Source: JBBATK01 sp044228285
GTDB taxonomy: Bacteria > Bacteroidota > Ignavibacteria > Kapaibacteriales > NICIL-2
Length of the DNA: 64,000 bases
Direction: 5' to 3'
Assembly (NCBI GenBank): GCA_044228285.1
Contig: JBGAVD010000006.1
Span: 183,189 to 247,188 of the forward strand
Below, piece after piece: positions 9,414 to 17,934 of the stretch. The position numbers were made by a program, and so were the translations under genes. The notes below the pieces were generated by a model. It worked only from the letters and a program-made list of their open reading frames with translations, was not told the DNA's origin and ran no database searches. Each line of letters begins with the position of its first letter. Positions within the stretch are counted from its first letter, which is position 1.

Positions 9414-10114
9414 ACTTCTCCTATTAATAGTGATGAGATTTCGCTACGATAGATCAAGAGAGTCGCGCCTACGAAGAACTTGTGTACCACAATTGAATGA
9501 TACGCACAACAGTGCTAGGCTGTTAAACGATGTTCAGCCCAATACCAATAGTCTACAAACACTGAGCTACTTCGTAAGCACCATGGCTTTTGCAACATAG
9601 CACAAAGCTTTTTATAAGCCAGCAGAATCGTTGCTTTGTTGTGACCATTTTCAAAAATTTAACTAAAACCAAGCATTTCAGGCACATAACTAAAAGACAC
9701 GATACTCTTATTTGCGTGAAAAGAAATACTCAGGGGCATGCTCTAGGTACTATTTTTGCTCCTCGAAGACGGCAAGACAACGAACTCAGCCATCTGTCGA
9801 TGGAGGACCGGCGGGGGATTTTTATACGCACGCAGCTTCGCTGCTGCGATCTGCAAACGCTTCACTCAATCGCACACAATTCTCCGCATTTGTTTGGGTA
9901 TTGTGTTTTGAAACGAGGCTGAGGCTCGGTAGCTCAATGAGCTCAGAACGCGCATACCGATAGGTATGCTTGTGTATGATACGTCAATTGCGATTCCATG
10001 TTTAGCTTTTTAAGGGCAGAATGCCGCGAAAAGAGCAACCTTTACTATAGAGTAGACCAGTAGTGTTTGGCGGATACACTGCCAAACCATCATGTATTTC
10101 CTCGATTGATAGCC
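9414..10114. other. Intergenic region, 700 bp, divergent promoters
   Basis: This lies between two divergent genes for exported proteins. Open frames here (9376-9600, 9590-9922, 9712-9963) overlap one another and lack recognisable content. A small hairpin, CGCACGCAGC-TTC-GCTGCTGCG, occupies 9828-9849. The 10-mer CTTTACTATA at 10040-10049, also seen before two other genes, is a candidate promoter element for the esterase gene. Confidence 0.5.
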
Positions 10115-11248
10115 ATGAAACGAATTCTCCTACTCTGCGGAGCCTTTTTCTTGAGTTTGGTCATGCTAGCCACTGCTCAAGTTCAGACAGCAACGTTGAA
10201 CACGCATGACAATGGTACAGAGCGTAGTTTCCGCTTCTTTATACCAACGAATCTACCTGCGAAGCCAGCGCTTGTGCTTTGTTTTCACGGCAGTGGAGGC
10301 ACTTCTGTTCAAATGGAGGCTATTAGTGCCTTCAATGCACTTGCGGAGAAACACCATTTCATTGTGTGCTATCCTCAGGCTATGGTTATTGGTTCGGATG
10401 TTCAGTGGAATGTATACGTTGACGACAAGCCAGGTCATGCTGGTTTGAACGAACTGGGTGCTGTTGACGACGTCGTGTTCAGTCAAGACCTTGTCAGCTA
10501 TTTCAAAGAGCGCTATGGAGTTGATACAACTAAAGTGTTTGCAAGTGGTTTGTCGAATGGTGGTTTCATGTGCTACATGCTTGCAGTGTCTGCAGCCTCA
10601 CAATTCCGATCCATAGCTCCAGTCGCAGCAAACATGTGGGGAGATAATGCCTTTTTGACACAGTACTTTAGTGGCAACTCATTCCGACCTGTTCGAGTGA
10701 TGCATACACATGGAACTGCCGACAAAGTTGTCGATTATCCTGATCCTACAAATGATCCAAACGAGTACATCTATCCGCTCGCAGGTTTTTCGTACCGTAT
10801 GTGCGCCAACACGCGCTACATTGTTCATGCGCTCACAGCACAAGTGGATCAGCTAAACTTCTGCGATGCTCCTGATGATGTGCTCTTAATCCGTCAAAAA
10901 GGAGCGGGACATCAATGGAACATTGATGGTTTTGATTTGTCTGCAGCTATTGTTCATTTCTTTGGTTTAGATATCGCCTCAGAGAGAACAGATGAAATCG
11001 TCCTCGAGGGCTTAGTACTTCAACCTCAACCGGCCGATCAGTACGTTCGTATAACTCTGCCCAGCAACTCACAGAATACAACACTTGTGCTTCGTGACCT
11101 ACTGGGTGCGGAACACTTGCGACAGTTTCAAACTTCGAATGAACTCGTCTTGACACTTGAGAACATTCAAAGTGGCACCTATAGCATTGAACTTCTTGAT
11201 CAATGCGGAAGCCTTGTTCGCAGAAACATCCTCTGTGTTCGTCATTGA
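10115..11248 (+). CDS. Secreted PHB-depolymerase-like esterase with T9SS sorting domain
   Basis: 377 residues from the ATG at 10115, which begins a clear signal peptide (MKRILLLCGAFFLSLVML, cleavage near AQ at 21-22). The alpha/beta hydrolase core matches the LpqC/PHB-depolymerase group: oxyanion segment CFHGSGG (56-62), nucleophile elbow GLSNGG with Ser147, acid Asp203 in HGTADKVVDY, and His266 in KGAGHQW. The tail from about residue 300 (LVLQPQPADQYVRITLP, LENIQSGTYSIELL) is a T9SS type A sorting domain. It probably hydrolyses polyester or feruloyl/acetyl esters outside the cell; the substrate cannot be told. An in-frame ATG at 10067 would hide the signal peptide and is rejected. Confidence 0.85.
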   Translation: MKRILLLCGAFFLSLVMLATAQVQTATLNTHDNGTERSFRFFIPTNLPAKPALVLCFHGSGGTSVQMEAISAFNALAEKHHFIVCYPQAMVIGSDVQWNVYVDDKPGHAGLNELGAVDDVVFSQDLVSYFKERYGVDTTKVFASGLSNGGFMCYMLAVSAASQFRSIAPVAANMWGDNAFLTQYFSGNSFRPVRVMHTHGTADKVVDYPDPTNDPNEYIYPLAGFSYRMCANTRYIVHALTAQVDQLNFCDAPDDVLLIRQKGAGHQWNIDGFDLSAAIVHFFGLDIASERTDEIVLEGLVLQPQPADQYVRITLPSNSQNTTLVLRDLLGAEHLRQFQTSNELVLTLENIQSGTYSIELLDQCGSLVRRNILCVRH

Positions 11249-11551
11249 GTGTAGAACAAGTTCTCTTCATGCTATGGAGTCTATTGTATGCGTTTGCAAC
11301 CGAGTAGAGTTGACAGAGCTATAGCAAAAGTCAGAGCGAACAGTTGTAGGCTACAGAAGCAGGGAGAATAGGCACAGCCATTGCAGTGGCAGGTGCGTGG
11401 AGATATGACTTGGTGCTGACATCTTTCAATGCAATTGAACTCGATGATGTCACTCTAAGGGCAGGAGAAGATTGAAAGTGAATTGGTCAGCCTGCAAAGC
11501 CGACCTAAAGAAAGACTGGTATTGATAGTGGTCATATTCAACAAATCAACC
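11249..11551. other. Intergenic region, about 300 bp
   Basis: No gene, hairpin or repeat was recognised between the esterase gene and the vWA-protein gene, which point the same way. A promoter for the second gene is presumably here. Confidence 0.4.
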
Positions 11552-14200
11552 ATGAATAGAGTTTCTCGACTGATACAGTTCTGCGTGCTTACGCTACTTG
11601 TAGTAGCATTGAGTTCAGAGCTGTCTGCGCAGACATTAACAGTAAGCGCAACTGCATTTGATTCGGTGGCTTGTGGCACCAAGAAGTGTCAGAACGTTGT
11701 CTTCAAGAACAACACTGGTGCACCACAAGTACTGGAATCAATCGGTGTACTGGGTAGCACTTTTACGTTGGAAGACCCAAACTACACTCCACCGTATAAC
11801 ATGAAAGCCGGCGATAGCGTTTCGCTACTGTTCTGTTTTAATGCTGGCTCTCCTACTGGTCCCACATCTGATACTATTCTGGTTCAACTAACGGGTGTTG
11901 CCACACAGCAGCGAGTAGGCTTAAGCGGTGTGAGCGTGTCGCCACGAATGGTTGTCAGCCAAAGTGCTCTCGACTTTGGTGTCATCATTGTTGGTACTGC
12001 GAAGGAGATTACCGTTGTTGTGACCAACCAGGGCGATGGAACCCTTACCGTACCGAATGCCAGTGGAGTTGCACCACCATACTATGTGGTTAAAGGAGCG
12101 GGTGCCATCATCCCTCCAGGACAAAGCGACACCTTGAGTTTTCTCTATGTGCCGACCACTGATGGAACCAACACAGCCACTGCTGTTTTTGGCAATCCAC
12201 CTTGCTTAGCAAATGTAAGTGTACGTTTGAATGGTGTTGCAGTGAAAGCACCAATACCTACCATTGGTGGTGTGTTACAAGTGAATCCCTCTGTGGTCAG
12301 TTTTGATACAGCACTCTGTGGTCAACGCAAAACAATGAGAGTTCAGTTTCTCAACGTTGGGAGTGATACCGTGATTGTTCGCTCCGTGGCAAACCCTCCA
12401 ACCACGCCATTTAGTGGTACTGTGCCACTGGGAAGAATCGCTCCCTTACGAGACACCACATTCGATCTGTTTTATACGCCAACAACTGTTCCAAGTGTTG
12501 ACTCTCAAACAGTACGTATTATGGCTGACACACGACAATCTCTGAGCATCGGCATGCTCTTCGACGTGAGTGGTAGTATGTCGGGGCGTATCAGCAATCT
12601 TGATGCAACCGTTCGTTTACGTGCAGCGCAGGATGCTGGTAAAATCTTCTTGTCTCAGCTGATCAACGATCCTTCACGCAACGTTGTTGATCAAGCCCAG
12701 ATTATGTCGTTCTCTGCTCCAGCAAGCACCTTCAAAGTCCAATCAGCCTTCACAACCAATCGTGGTCTCAGTGCCTTCGCTATTGATGGTCTTGTCGCAA
12801 GTGGTAGCACATGCTTGTACGAATCGATACGTCGAGCGGTGGATAGTATCAAGACCCGACCGCGCCCTGTTCTGGTTATCCTCTCGGATGGCGGAAACAG
12901 TGGTTGTGACGTGAGTTCTACCTTAGCAGACGCAATTGCCGCAATCAGTGCTAACTCCATTCGAACCTACGTTGTCGGTATCAACGATCCTGCCGATCCA
13001 CTGGCTTCTATCTTACAACAGATAGCAGCAGCCGGCAATGGTACTGCATCTTTTGCACGTACCCAAGAAGAGCTTACGAACGCATTTATCGCGATCTCTA
13101 AGCAACTGAGTCAGAACATCCTCGTCGACATTCCAGTGCGCGGACTCTCCGTTGCGCCTTTGCTCACGCTAAACCCGAGCGTTATCTCCTTTGACTCTGT
13201 CAAGATCGGTAACTCAGCTTGTTTGAATGTGAGTGTGACGAACACAGGAACGGCAGCACAGACACTAAACCCAACTCTATTTAGCGGATTGGATCCTCAG
13301 TTCGAGATTCAGAATCTCCCTGTAGCCGCCTTGCAGCCAGGTGCTGCTCCAGCAAACTTCCAATTGTGTTTCAGGCCAACTGCGCTGCGCGTGCAGAGAT
13401 CACCACTCAATGTCAACTACAATTCATGTCGTCCAGCGCTACAAGTCAATGCCGTTGGCATTGGTTATGACTCTGTGATCGTGGTACTCGATACCATTCA
13501 TACAAATGCTCGCATTGGCGACACGGTACGCATTCCCTTGCTCCTTCGCTCATTGATTCCAAGTACCTATCTCGTGGATTCTCTCTCATTCACTTTGTCA
13601 TACAATAGTACCGTCTTAGCCTTACAATCAACGCCAACAGCTGGAACACTGACATCCGTATATACCGCACCACAATTGAGTAATCGTTTCCTCAACCTCA
13701 GTGGTATGAGCAGTCTGCGCTATACAGGTGGTACTCTCCAAAACACTGTTGCGAATTCACGTCTCGGCGTGTTCGACTTCATGGTTCTCCGTGGCAACGC
13801 AATGGAATCTACAGTGCGACTTGACTCTATAAAGTTTGCTGATGGTAATCCTAAAGTCGGCATCATCCAGCCTGCACGGGTTCAGTTGGATCCTACCTGC
13901 TTCTTGACACAGCGACTCATCGATCCGAGCAGACGTATTGGTCAGATTGTGTTTCTATCGTACAAGGGTAACGATGGTAGTGGCAGAGCGGTTGTGCGCT
14001 ATCGCGTAGATCAAGAATGCAGCGTTCGTTTAGTAGCCTACGATCAACTCGGCCGCCAGCTTGGCGAGAACGTCGAGTTGAGTGTAGCGAAAGGTGAGCA
14101 CGAGAGTGCAATTGACTACGGTATGGTTCATCATGCGCCTGTCTTCTTGCGCATTGAGGGCAATGGTTCGGTTGATAGTATGTTGTTTCAGGCTCCTTAA
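11552..14200 (+). CDS. Surface protein with HYDIN/choice-of-anchor-D repeats and a vWA domain
   Basis: 882 residues from the ATG at 11552, which opens a signal peptide ending SSELSAQ; an upstream TTG at 11483 is less likely. Residues ~30-330 and ~520-640 hold immunoglobulin-like ASH/choice-of-anchor-D modules (strands such as VSQSALDFGVIIVGTAKEIT and LNPSVISFDSVKIGNSACLN). Inserted between them is a von Willebrand A domain with MIDAS motif DVSGS at 338-342 and a second acidic site in ILSDGGNSGC. The C-terminus (VVRYRVDQECSVRLVAYD) resembles a sorting-domain fold but lacks the usual P-N/P-P motif, so T9SS export is only possible. vWA domains bind protein partners through a metal ion, so an adhesive or structural role is likely. 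It heads a three-gene unit with the beta-barrel and PorE-like genes. Confidence 0.75.
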   Translation: MNRVSRLIQFCVLTLLVVALSSELSAQTLTVSATAFDSVACGTKKCQNVVFKNNTGAPQVLESIGVLGSTFTLEDPNYTPPYNMKAGDSVSLLFCFNAGSPTGPTSDTILVQLTGVATQQRVGLSGVSVSPRMVVSQSALDFGVIIVGTAKEITVVVTNQGDGTLTVPNASGVAPPYYVVKGAGAIIPPGQSDTLSFLYVPTTDGTNTATAVFGNPPCLANVSVRLNGVAVKAPIPTIGGVLQVNPSVVSFDTALCGQRKTMRVQFLNVGSDTVIVRSVANPPTTPFSGTVPLGRIAPLRDTTFDLFYTPTTVPSVDSQTVRIMADTRQSLSIGMLFDVSGSMSGRISNLDATVRLRAAQDAGKIFLSQLINDPSRNVVDQAQIMSFSAPASTFKVQSAFTTNRGLSAFAIDGLVASGSTCLYESIRRAVDSIKTRPRPVLVILSDGGNSGCDVSSTLADAIAAISANSIRTYVVGINDPADPLASILQQIAAAGNGTASFARTQEELTNAFIAISKQLSQNILVDIPVRGLSVAPLLTLNPSVISFDSVKIGNSACLNVSVTNTGTAAQTLNPTLFSGLDPQFEIQNLPVAALQPGAAPANFQLCFRPTALRVQRSPLNVNYNSCRPALQVNAVGIGYDSVIVVLDTIHTNARIGDTVRIPLLLRSLIPSTYLVDSLSFTLSYNSTVLALQSTPTAGTLTSVYTAPQLSNRFLNLSGMSSLRYTGGTLQNTVANSRLGVFDFMVLRGNAMESTVRLDSIKFADGNPKVGIIQPARVQLDPTCFLTQRLIDPSRRIGQIVFLSYKGNDGSGRAVVRYRVDQECSVRLVAYDQLGRQLGENVELSVAKGEHESAIDYGMVHHAPVFLRIEGNGSVDSMLFQAP

Positions 14201-14226
14201 TTCCTTCTCAATACAGACAATTCTCT

Positions 14227-15018
14227 ATGAATGTTACTATGCTTCGCCTTCGAGTTTCGAGTCTGCTCTATGCAGTAGTGATGGTCTGTTCGCTGAGCCA
14301 ACTACAAGCTGGCAGAGATGCGATCTTGTATCCCGCTTCGCCCCAACACTGGTTCATCGGAGTGTTTGGAGGTGTAAACCTCAACTCGCATACTGGCACC
14401 TATTCTCTCTATGATGGCAGTCAAGCCTGCTGCACCTTTACAAGCGGCAGCGGCACTGGGATGGTGTTGGGAGTTCGTGCCTACATTCCTCTGGCAGAAC
14501 AAGTGTTTCTCGAACCTCGATTGAGTTTTGAAGGACGCGGCGGACTTCTCAGTGGCAATGATTATGTACAAATGATACGTGGTCAGGGCAACACTCTTGA
14601 ACCTGCTACATTTCGTAATGAGTTGGAGACTGACCTGCCGTACTTCAGTCTAGATATTCTTGGGGGCTATACCCTGCTTCCAAAGATTGGATTGTATGTG
14701 TGCGGTGGACTGAACATCGGCGGCGCAGCAAACACAACCTATGAGGAGTTTGAGAGTATTGTCTCGCCCAAGGATGTGTTCTACAATGGAACAACATCGA
14801 CGCGTCAAAGGGTGTTCAATGGCGACTTGCCGAACTTTAAGAGTTTACAATTAGGATTACGCGCCGGACTGGGTGCCAATATCCACGTTTACCGCAAATG
14901 GTATCTCAGTCCCGAAGTCTTGTACCATTTCCCCATCAGCACATACAGTTCTGAGAATGGCTCCGACTGGAAAAGCAGTATTGTTCAATGCACAATTGGT
15001 TTGACGCTTCAACTCTAA
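14227..15018 (+). CDS. Outer-membrane beta-barrel protein
   Basis: 263 residues. The signal peptide runs to about residue 29 (VVMVCSLSQLQA); starting at the second Met (14239) would be equally compatible. The mature part alternates amphipathic strands with glycine-rich turns (HWFIGVFGGVNLNS, GTGMVLGVRAYIP, PYFSLDILGGYTLL, LQLGLRAGLGANI, WYLSPEVLYHFP). It ends in a strand with a C-terminal hydrophobic residue (VQCTIGLTLQL), as in 8-10-stranded barrels recognised by the BAM machine. It lies 26 nt after the vWA gene, and its stop overlaps a possible upstream start of the next gene. It resembles the PorT-like and general barrel families, but no specific T9SS barrel can be named. Confidence 0.75.
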   Translation: MNVTMLRLRVSSLLYAVVMVCSLSQLQAGRDAILYPASPQHWFIGVFGGVNLNSHTGTYSLYDGSQACCTFTSGSGTGMVLGVRAYIPLAEQVFLEPRLSFEGRGGLLSGNDYVQMIRGQGNTLEPATFRNELETDLPYFSLDILGGYTLLPKIGLYVCGGLNIGGAANTTYEEFESIVSPKDVFYNGTTSTRQRVFNGDLPNFKSLQLGLRAGLGANIHVYRKWYLSPEVLYHFPISTYSSENGSDWKSSIVQCTIGLTLQL

Positions 15019-15032
15019 TGACTCTTCTATCC

Positions 15033-16919
15033 ATGAAATCTCTCTTTATTGGTATCATAGTTTTTTGCTGCAGCGTCGTCGTACTCATGGCTCAAGACCT
15101 TGGGAATGTCCCATTGTCTCTTAGTCCACTCGAATCCATCAATACAGATCGAGATGATTACGCTCCTTGCCTTAGCCCAAAGCGCGACAAGCTCCTCTTC
15201 ACCTCCACACGTAGCGGTGGCAATGCAGATCTGTACATGAGTGCACGATCGAACGTTGTGAGTGAAACAAGCCAGCGTTCGAAGAATGAATCTCAGATGG
15301 CTGCAGGCACAAGTGCAGAGGGTCGTGCTCGTGCTTCAACTGCCTGGTCCACAGCCTCCACTGTACCAAGTTTCAACAGCTCATCAAATGAGGGTGCACT
15401 TAGCTTCTCTGCAGACGGAACGCAGGCTGTCTTTGCCTCCGATCGCGATGGCGGTAGTGGCGACGCAGACATTTATCTGGCAGATGTTGTTGATGGTGAG
15501 ATTCGAAATTCCAGAAACCTCGGCTCACAAGTCAATACGGAGTATTGGGACTCACAGCCTTGTCTATCAGCGGATGGAAAGACTATCTTCTTTGCGTCGA
15601 CACGTGAAGACGGTATCGGCGGACAAGATATCTGGATGTCGAAACGACTACCAGATGGCAACTGGTCTGCTGCACAATGCTTGGACCGCACGATCAACAC
15701 CGAGCGCGATGAGTGCTCCCCCTTCCTCACCTCGGATGGTGGCACCTTGGTGTTTGCATCGAATGGACACGCAGGTTTTGGTGCCTTCGACTTATTCTAT
15801 TCAACGCGAGACCTTGACGCAAGTGCGCCAGACTGGACCGCCCCTACAAACCTTGGTGGCATTGTGAACAGCGAGAACAATGAGTTGTTCTTTTATGCGG
15901 CAAATGCTGGTGATAACTTCTATCTCTCGTCGGCTCGTAACCTCGACCGTGAATTGGACATTTATCAAGGAACACCAAACCTCCTTGGTTTTGGTACGGT
16001 ACGTATCTCTATCAGTGTCTTAGACTCGCTTAGCGGAAAACCTCTGCCTTCTACATTGCAGATTATTGATGTTGTAACTGGTGCCCCAGTTGGCGCTGTC
16101 AGTACCACCAGTGACCAACTTGAGTACACCGTGGCTCTGCCTGCAAATCGTGCTTATCGCGTTGAGTCGCATGTACCAGGCTATCCTTCGCGCACCGCAG
16201 ATGTCCCTGCTGCCTCTGCAAACAAAACACAACATGTTCGTATCGCCTACGGTACTGTTGGCTTTGATTTCAGCAACTATCAGATTCCGTTCTTCGTGAC
16301 GGGCTACTATCGTCCAAACACCACCCACAATCTCGACGCGCTTTTTGAGCTTCGTAAAACGGATGTTGCTGACGCGAACTATATCGAGCGTTTCGAGAAG
16401 AACTCTTCAACGCACAAGCGCTACGAAGAGTATGCTCATACGGTCGATGAGCTCTTTCAAAAGGTAGTAAGCACCGGAGTTGATACTCTCTTTGCACGCT
16501 TCCGCAGTTCTGCTGCTCCAACAGATGTGCTCGAAATCACGGTCGTTGGGTATGCAGATCCAAAGCCAATCTTAGGACGCTATGTTGAATCTGAAACCAT
16601 CAACTTCGTTGATGCCAGCGGAAATGCGCAACGTGTTGAACAAAACGATCGCATGACGAATGCTGCCCTCTCCGGACTACGCGCTGTGCACTCAGCACGC
16701 GAACTGCAGCGGATGTTCGAGCTCTATTCCAAAGAGCGCGGCAAAGACGATTTCAGCGCACTTCTGAAAGCAGATCGCTTGCGCTTCAAGACCGTTGGCG
16801 GCGGAGTCAACACCGCTGGTACAGACTATGCTGCTCAGCGTCGCATTAAAATCGACTTTAGTCGCATTAGTGCTGGCTCTAGCAAGTCGGAATTTGATTC
16901 GAATGGTCTGCGCAAGTAA
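15033..16919 (+). CDS. PorE-like envelope protein: PD40 propeller, CRD, OmpA-like domain
   Basis: 628 residues from the ATG at 15033, starting a signal peptide (MKSLFIGIIVFCCSVVVLMA); an ATG at 15018 overlapping the previous stop (TAATG) would add five residues. Residues ~30-320 form a beta-propeller of PD40/WD40-like blades with repeated AxFSADGxxxxFAS-type strands (FSADGTQAVFASDRDG, LSADGKTIFFASTRED, LTSDGGTLVFASNGHA). Residues ~325-405 are a carboxypeptidase-regulatory-like domain. Residues ~430-625 resemble an OmpA C-terminal peptidoglycan-binding domain (VVGYADPKP near 502, then RRIKIDF at the end). This order is that of PorE of the T9SS in Porphyromonas, except that PorE also has N-terminal TPRs and is a lipoprotein; no canonical lipobox is visible here. 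Confidence 0.75.
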   Translation: MKSLFIGIIVFCCSVVVLMAQDLGNVPLSLSPLESINTDRDDYAPCLSPKRDKLLFTSTRSGGNADLYMSARSNVVSETSQRSKNESQMAAGTSAEGRARASTAWSTASTVPSFNSSSNEGALSFSADGTQAVFASDRDGGSGDADIYLADVVDGEIRNSRNLGSQVNTEYWDSQPCLSADGKTIFFASTREDGIGGQDIWMSKRLPDGNWSAAQCLDRTINTERDECSPFLTSDGGTLVFASNGHAGFGAFDLFYSTRDLDASAPDWTAPTNLGGIVNSENNELFFYAANAGDNFYLSSARNLDRELDIYQGTPNLLGFGTVRISISVLDSLSGKPLPSTLQIIDVVTGAPVGAVSTTSDQLEYTVALPANRAYRVESHVPGYPSRTADVPAASANKTQHVRIAYGTVGFDFSNYQIPFFVTGYYRPNTTHNLDALFELRKTDVADANYIERFEKNSSTHKRYEEYAHTVDELFQKVVSTGVDTLFARFRSSAAPTDVLEITVVGYADPKPILGRYVESETINFVDASGNAQRVEQNDRMTNAALSGLRAVHSARELQRMFELYSKERGKDDFSALLKADRLRFKTVGGGVNTAGTDYAAQRRIKIDFSRISAGSSKSEFDSNGLRK

Positions 16920-17041
16920 TACGATCCGCATAGTACTCTATGCCCTCGGTGCTCGGGTGAATGCAGGAGCGCAGGTTGAGAGAAGCTTGACAGGAATCGT
17001 TGCGACTCTGGTTATTGCACGCTCAGTCTGCGCTGCTTCCC

Positions 17042-17797
17042 TTAGATAAGTTCAGAACGTCGTTCCAGCAGACTTGTCAAACGCTCGTAGTCGGCAATCT
17101 CGTCTATATCATCAGTCCAGTCTGGGAGTTCACAAAAGTTTCTACTTTTGGGCGGCTTGTTCACATAGCTAGCCGGAGGCAGCGTCTGAGGAATTGGGTG
17201 TTGAAGCATACTACGATACAACTCCCAGAGCTTGCGACGCCAGCAAGGATTTGTATAGAGTCGATTGATTGCTTCGAGTACTTCTGAGGCCGACTCTGCA
17301 CTGAAGCGCAGTGCATAAATCTCACCCCAAGGTTTTTTTGTATGAGCATTGGGTCCCAGCTTACCGAAGAACCTCCACGACATAGGCTGCGACTCTAGAA
17401 CGCGATTCAACGCTTCCTCACTCCAGACCACATCTGCAAGAAGAATGGTTACATCAACCTTCCAATGAGATGCGCTCTGAGCCATTGCAAGGATGATGTC
17501 TGAAGGATGATTCTCTGGTTGAAAGCGACGACACCCCAGTGGTAGTGTATCGCGTAGGTTGTACACCCAAGGTTGTTTAACTCCCCGCTGCGCCAGCTGT
17601 CGCACCGTTCGATTCATCAACGCTTCGCCCCTTATGGGTGCAAACAATTTACTTTGCTCCAAGCGCACACGCTGACTCGATGCCGACACCTCTTCAAGTC
17701 CAGGCGAGTACCATCGCGTCGCCTCGCCTCCCGCAAGCATGAGCACGAAGTGCTCTCCTTGATCTGCCGCAGCAATTTCCTGCTCTATGATCGACAT
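17042..17797 (-). CDS. Nucleotidyltransferase-like protein
   Basis: About 251 residues from the ATG at 17797; another in-frame ATG at 17815 would add six. The opening FVLMLAGGEATRWY resembles the LAGGxGxRL nucleotide-binding loop of the NTP-transferase (MobA/sugar nucleotidyltransferase) superfamily, followed by a lysine-containing SKLFAPI where those enzymes have KP-L/M. The segment VDVTILLADVVW could supply the metal-binding Asp, and DDIDEIADYERL near the C-terminus resembles the end of MobA-like proteins. The loop is degenerate, so activity and substrate are unsure. It runs in the same direction as the regulator and fli genes but is separated from them by short gaps. Confidence 0.5.
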   Translation of the reverse strand: MSIIEQEIAAADQGEHFVLMLAGGEATRWYSPGLEEVSASSQRVRLEQSKLFAPIRGEALMNRTVRQLAQRGVKQPWVYNLRDTLPLGCRRFQPENHPSDIILAMAQSASHWKVDVTILLADVVWSEEALNRVLESQPMSWRFFGKLGPNAHTKKPWGEIYALRFSAESASEVLEAINRLYTNPCWRRKLWELYRSMLQHPIPQTLPPASYVNKPPKSRNFCELPDWTDDIDEIADYERLTSLLERRSELI

Positions 17798-17934
17798 ACT
17801 ATTCCTCAAAGCCATACACTACTAGATCGCCAAGCGATGATACTCTTGTTCCATACTACGCCATTGCGGCAAAGATCGTGCAAGAAACTACTGTCTCTGG
17901 CTTCACTCAACTCCGAGACATAGAAATCTCAGCA

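Noticed and set aside
9590..9963. Small open frames in the 700-bp gap upstream of the esterase gene
   Set aside because: They overlap each other in different frames, lack domain or signal features, and include a hairpin.
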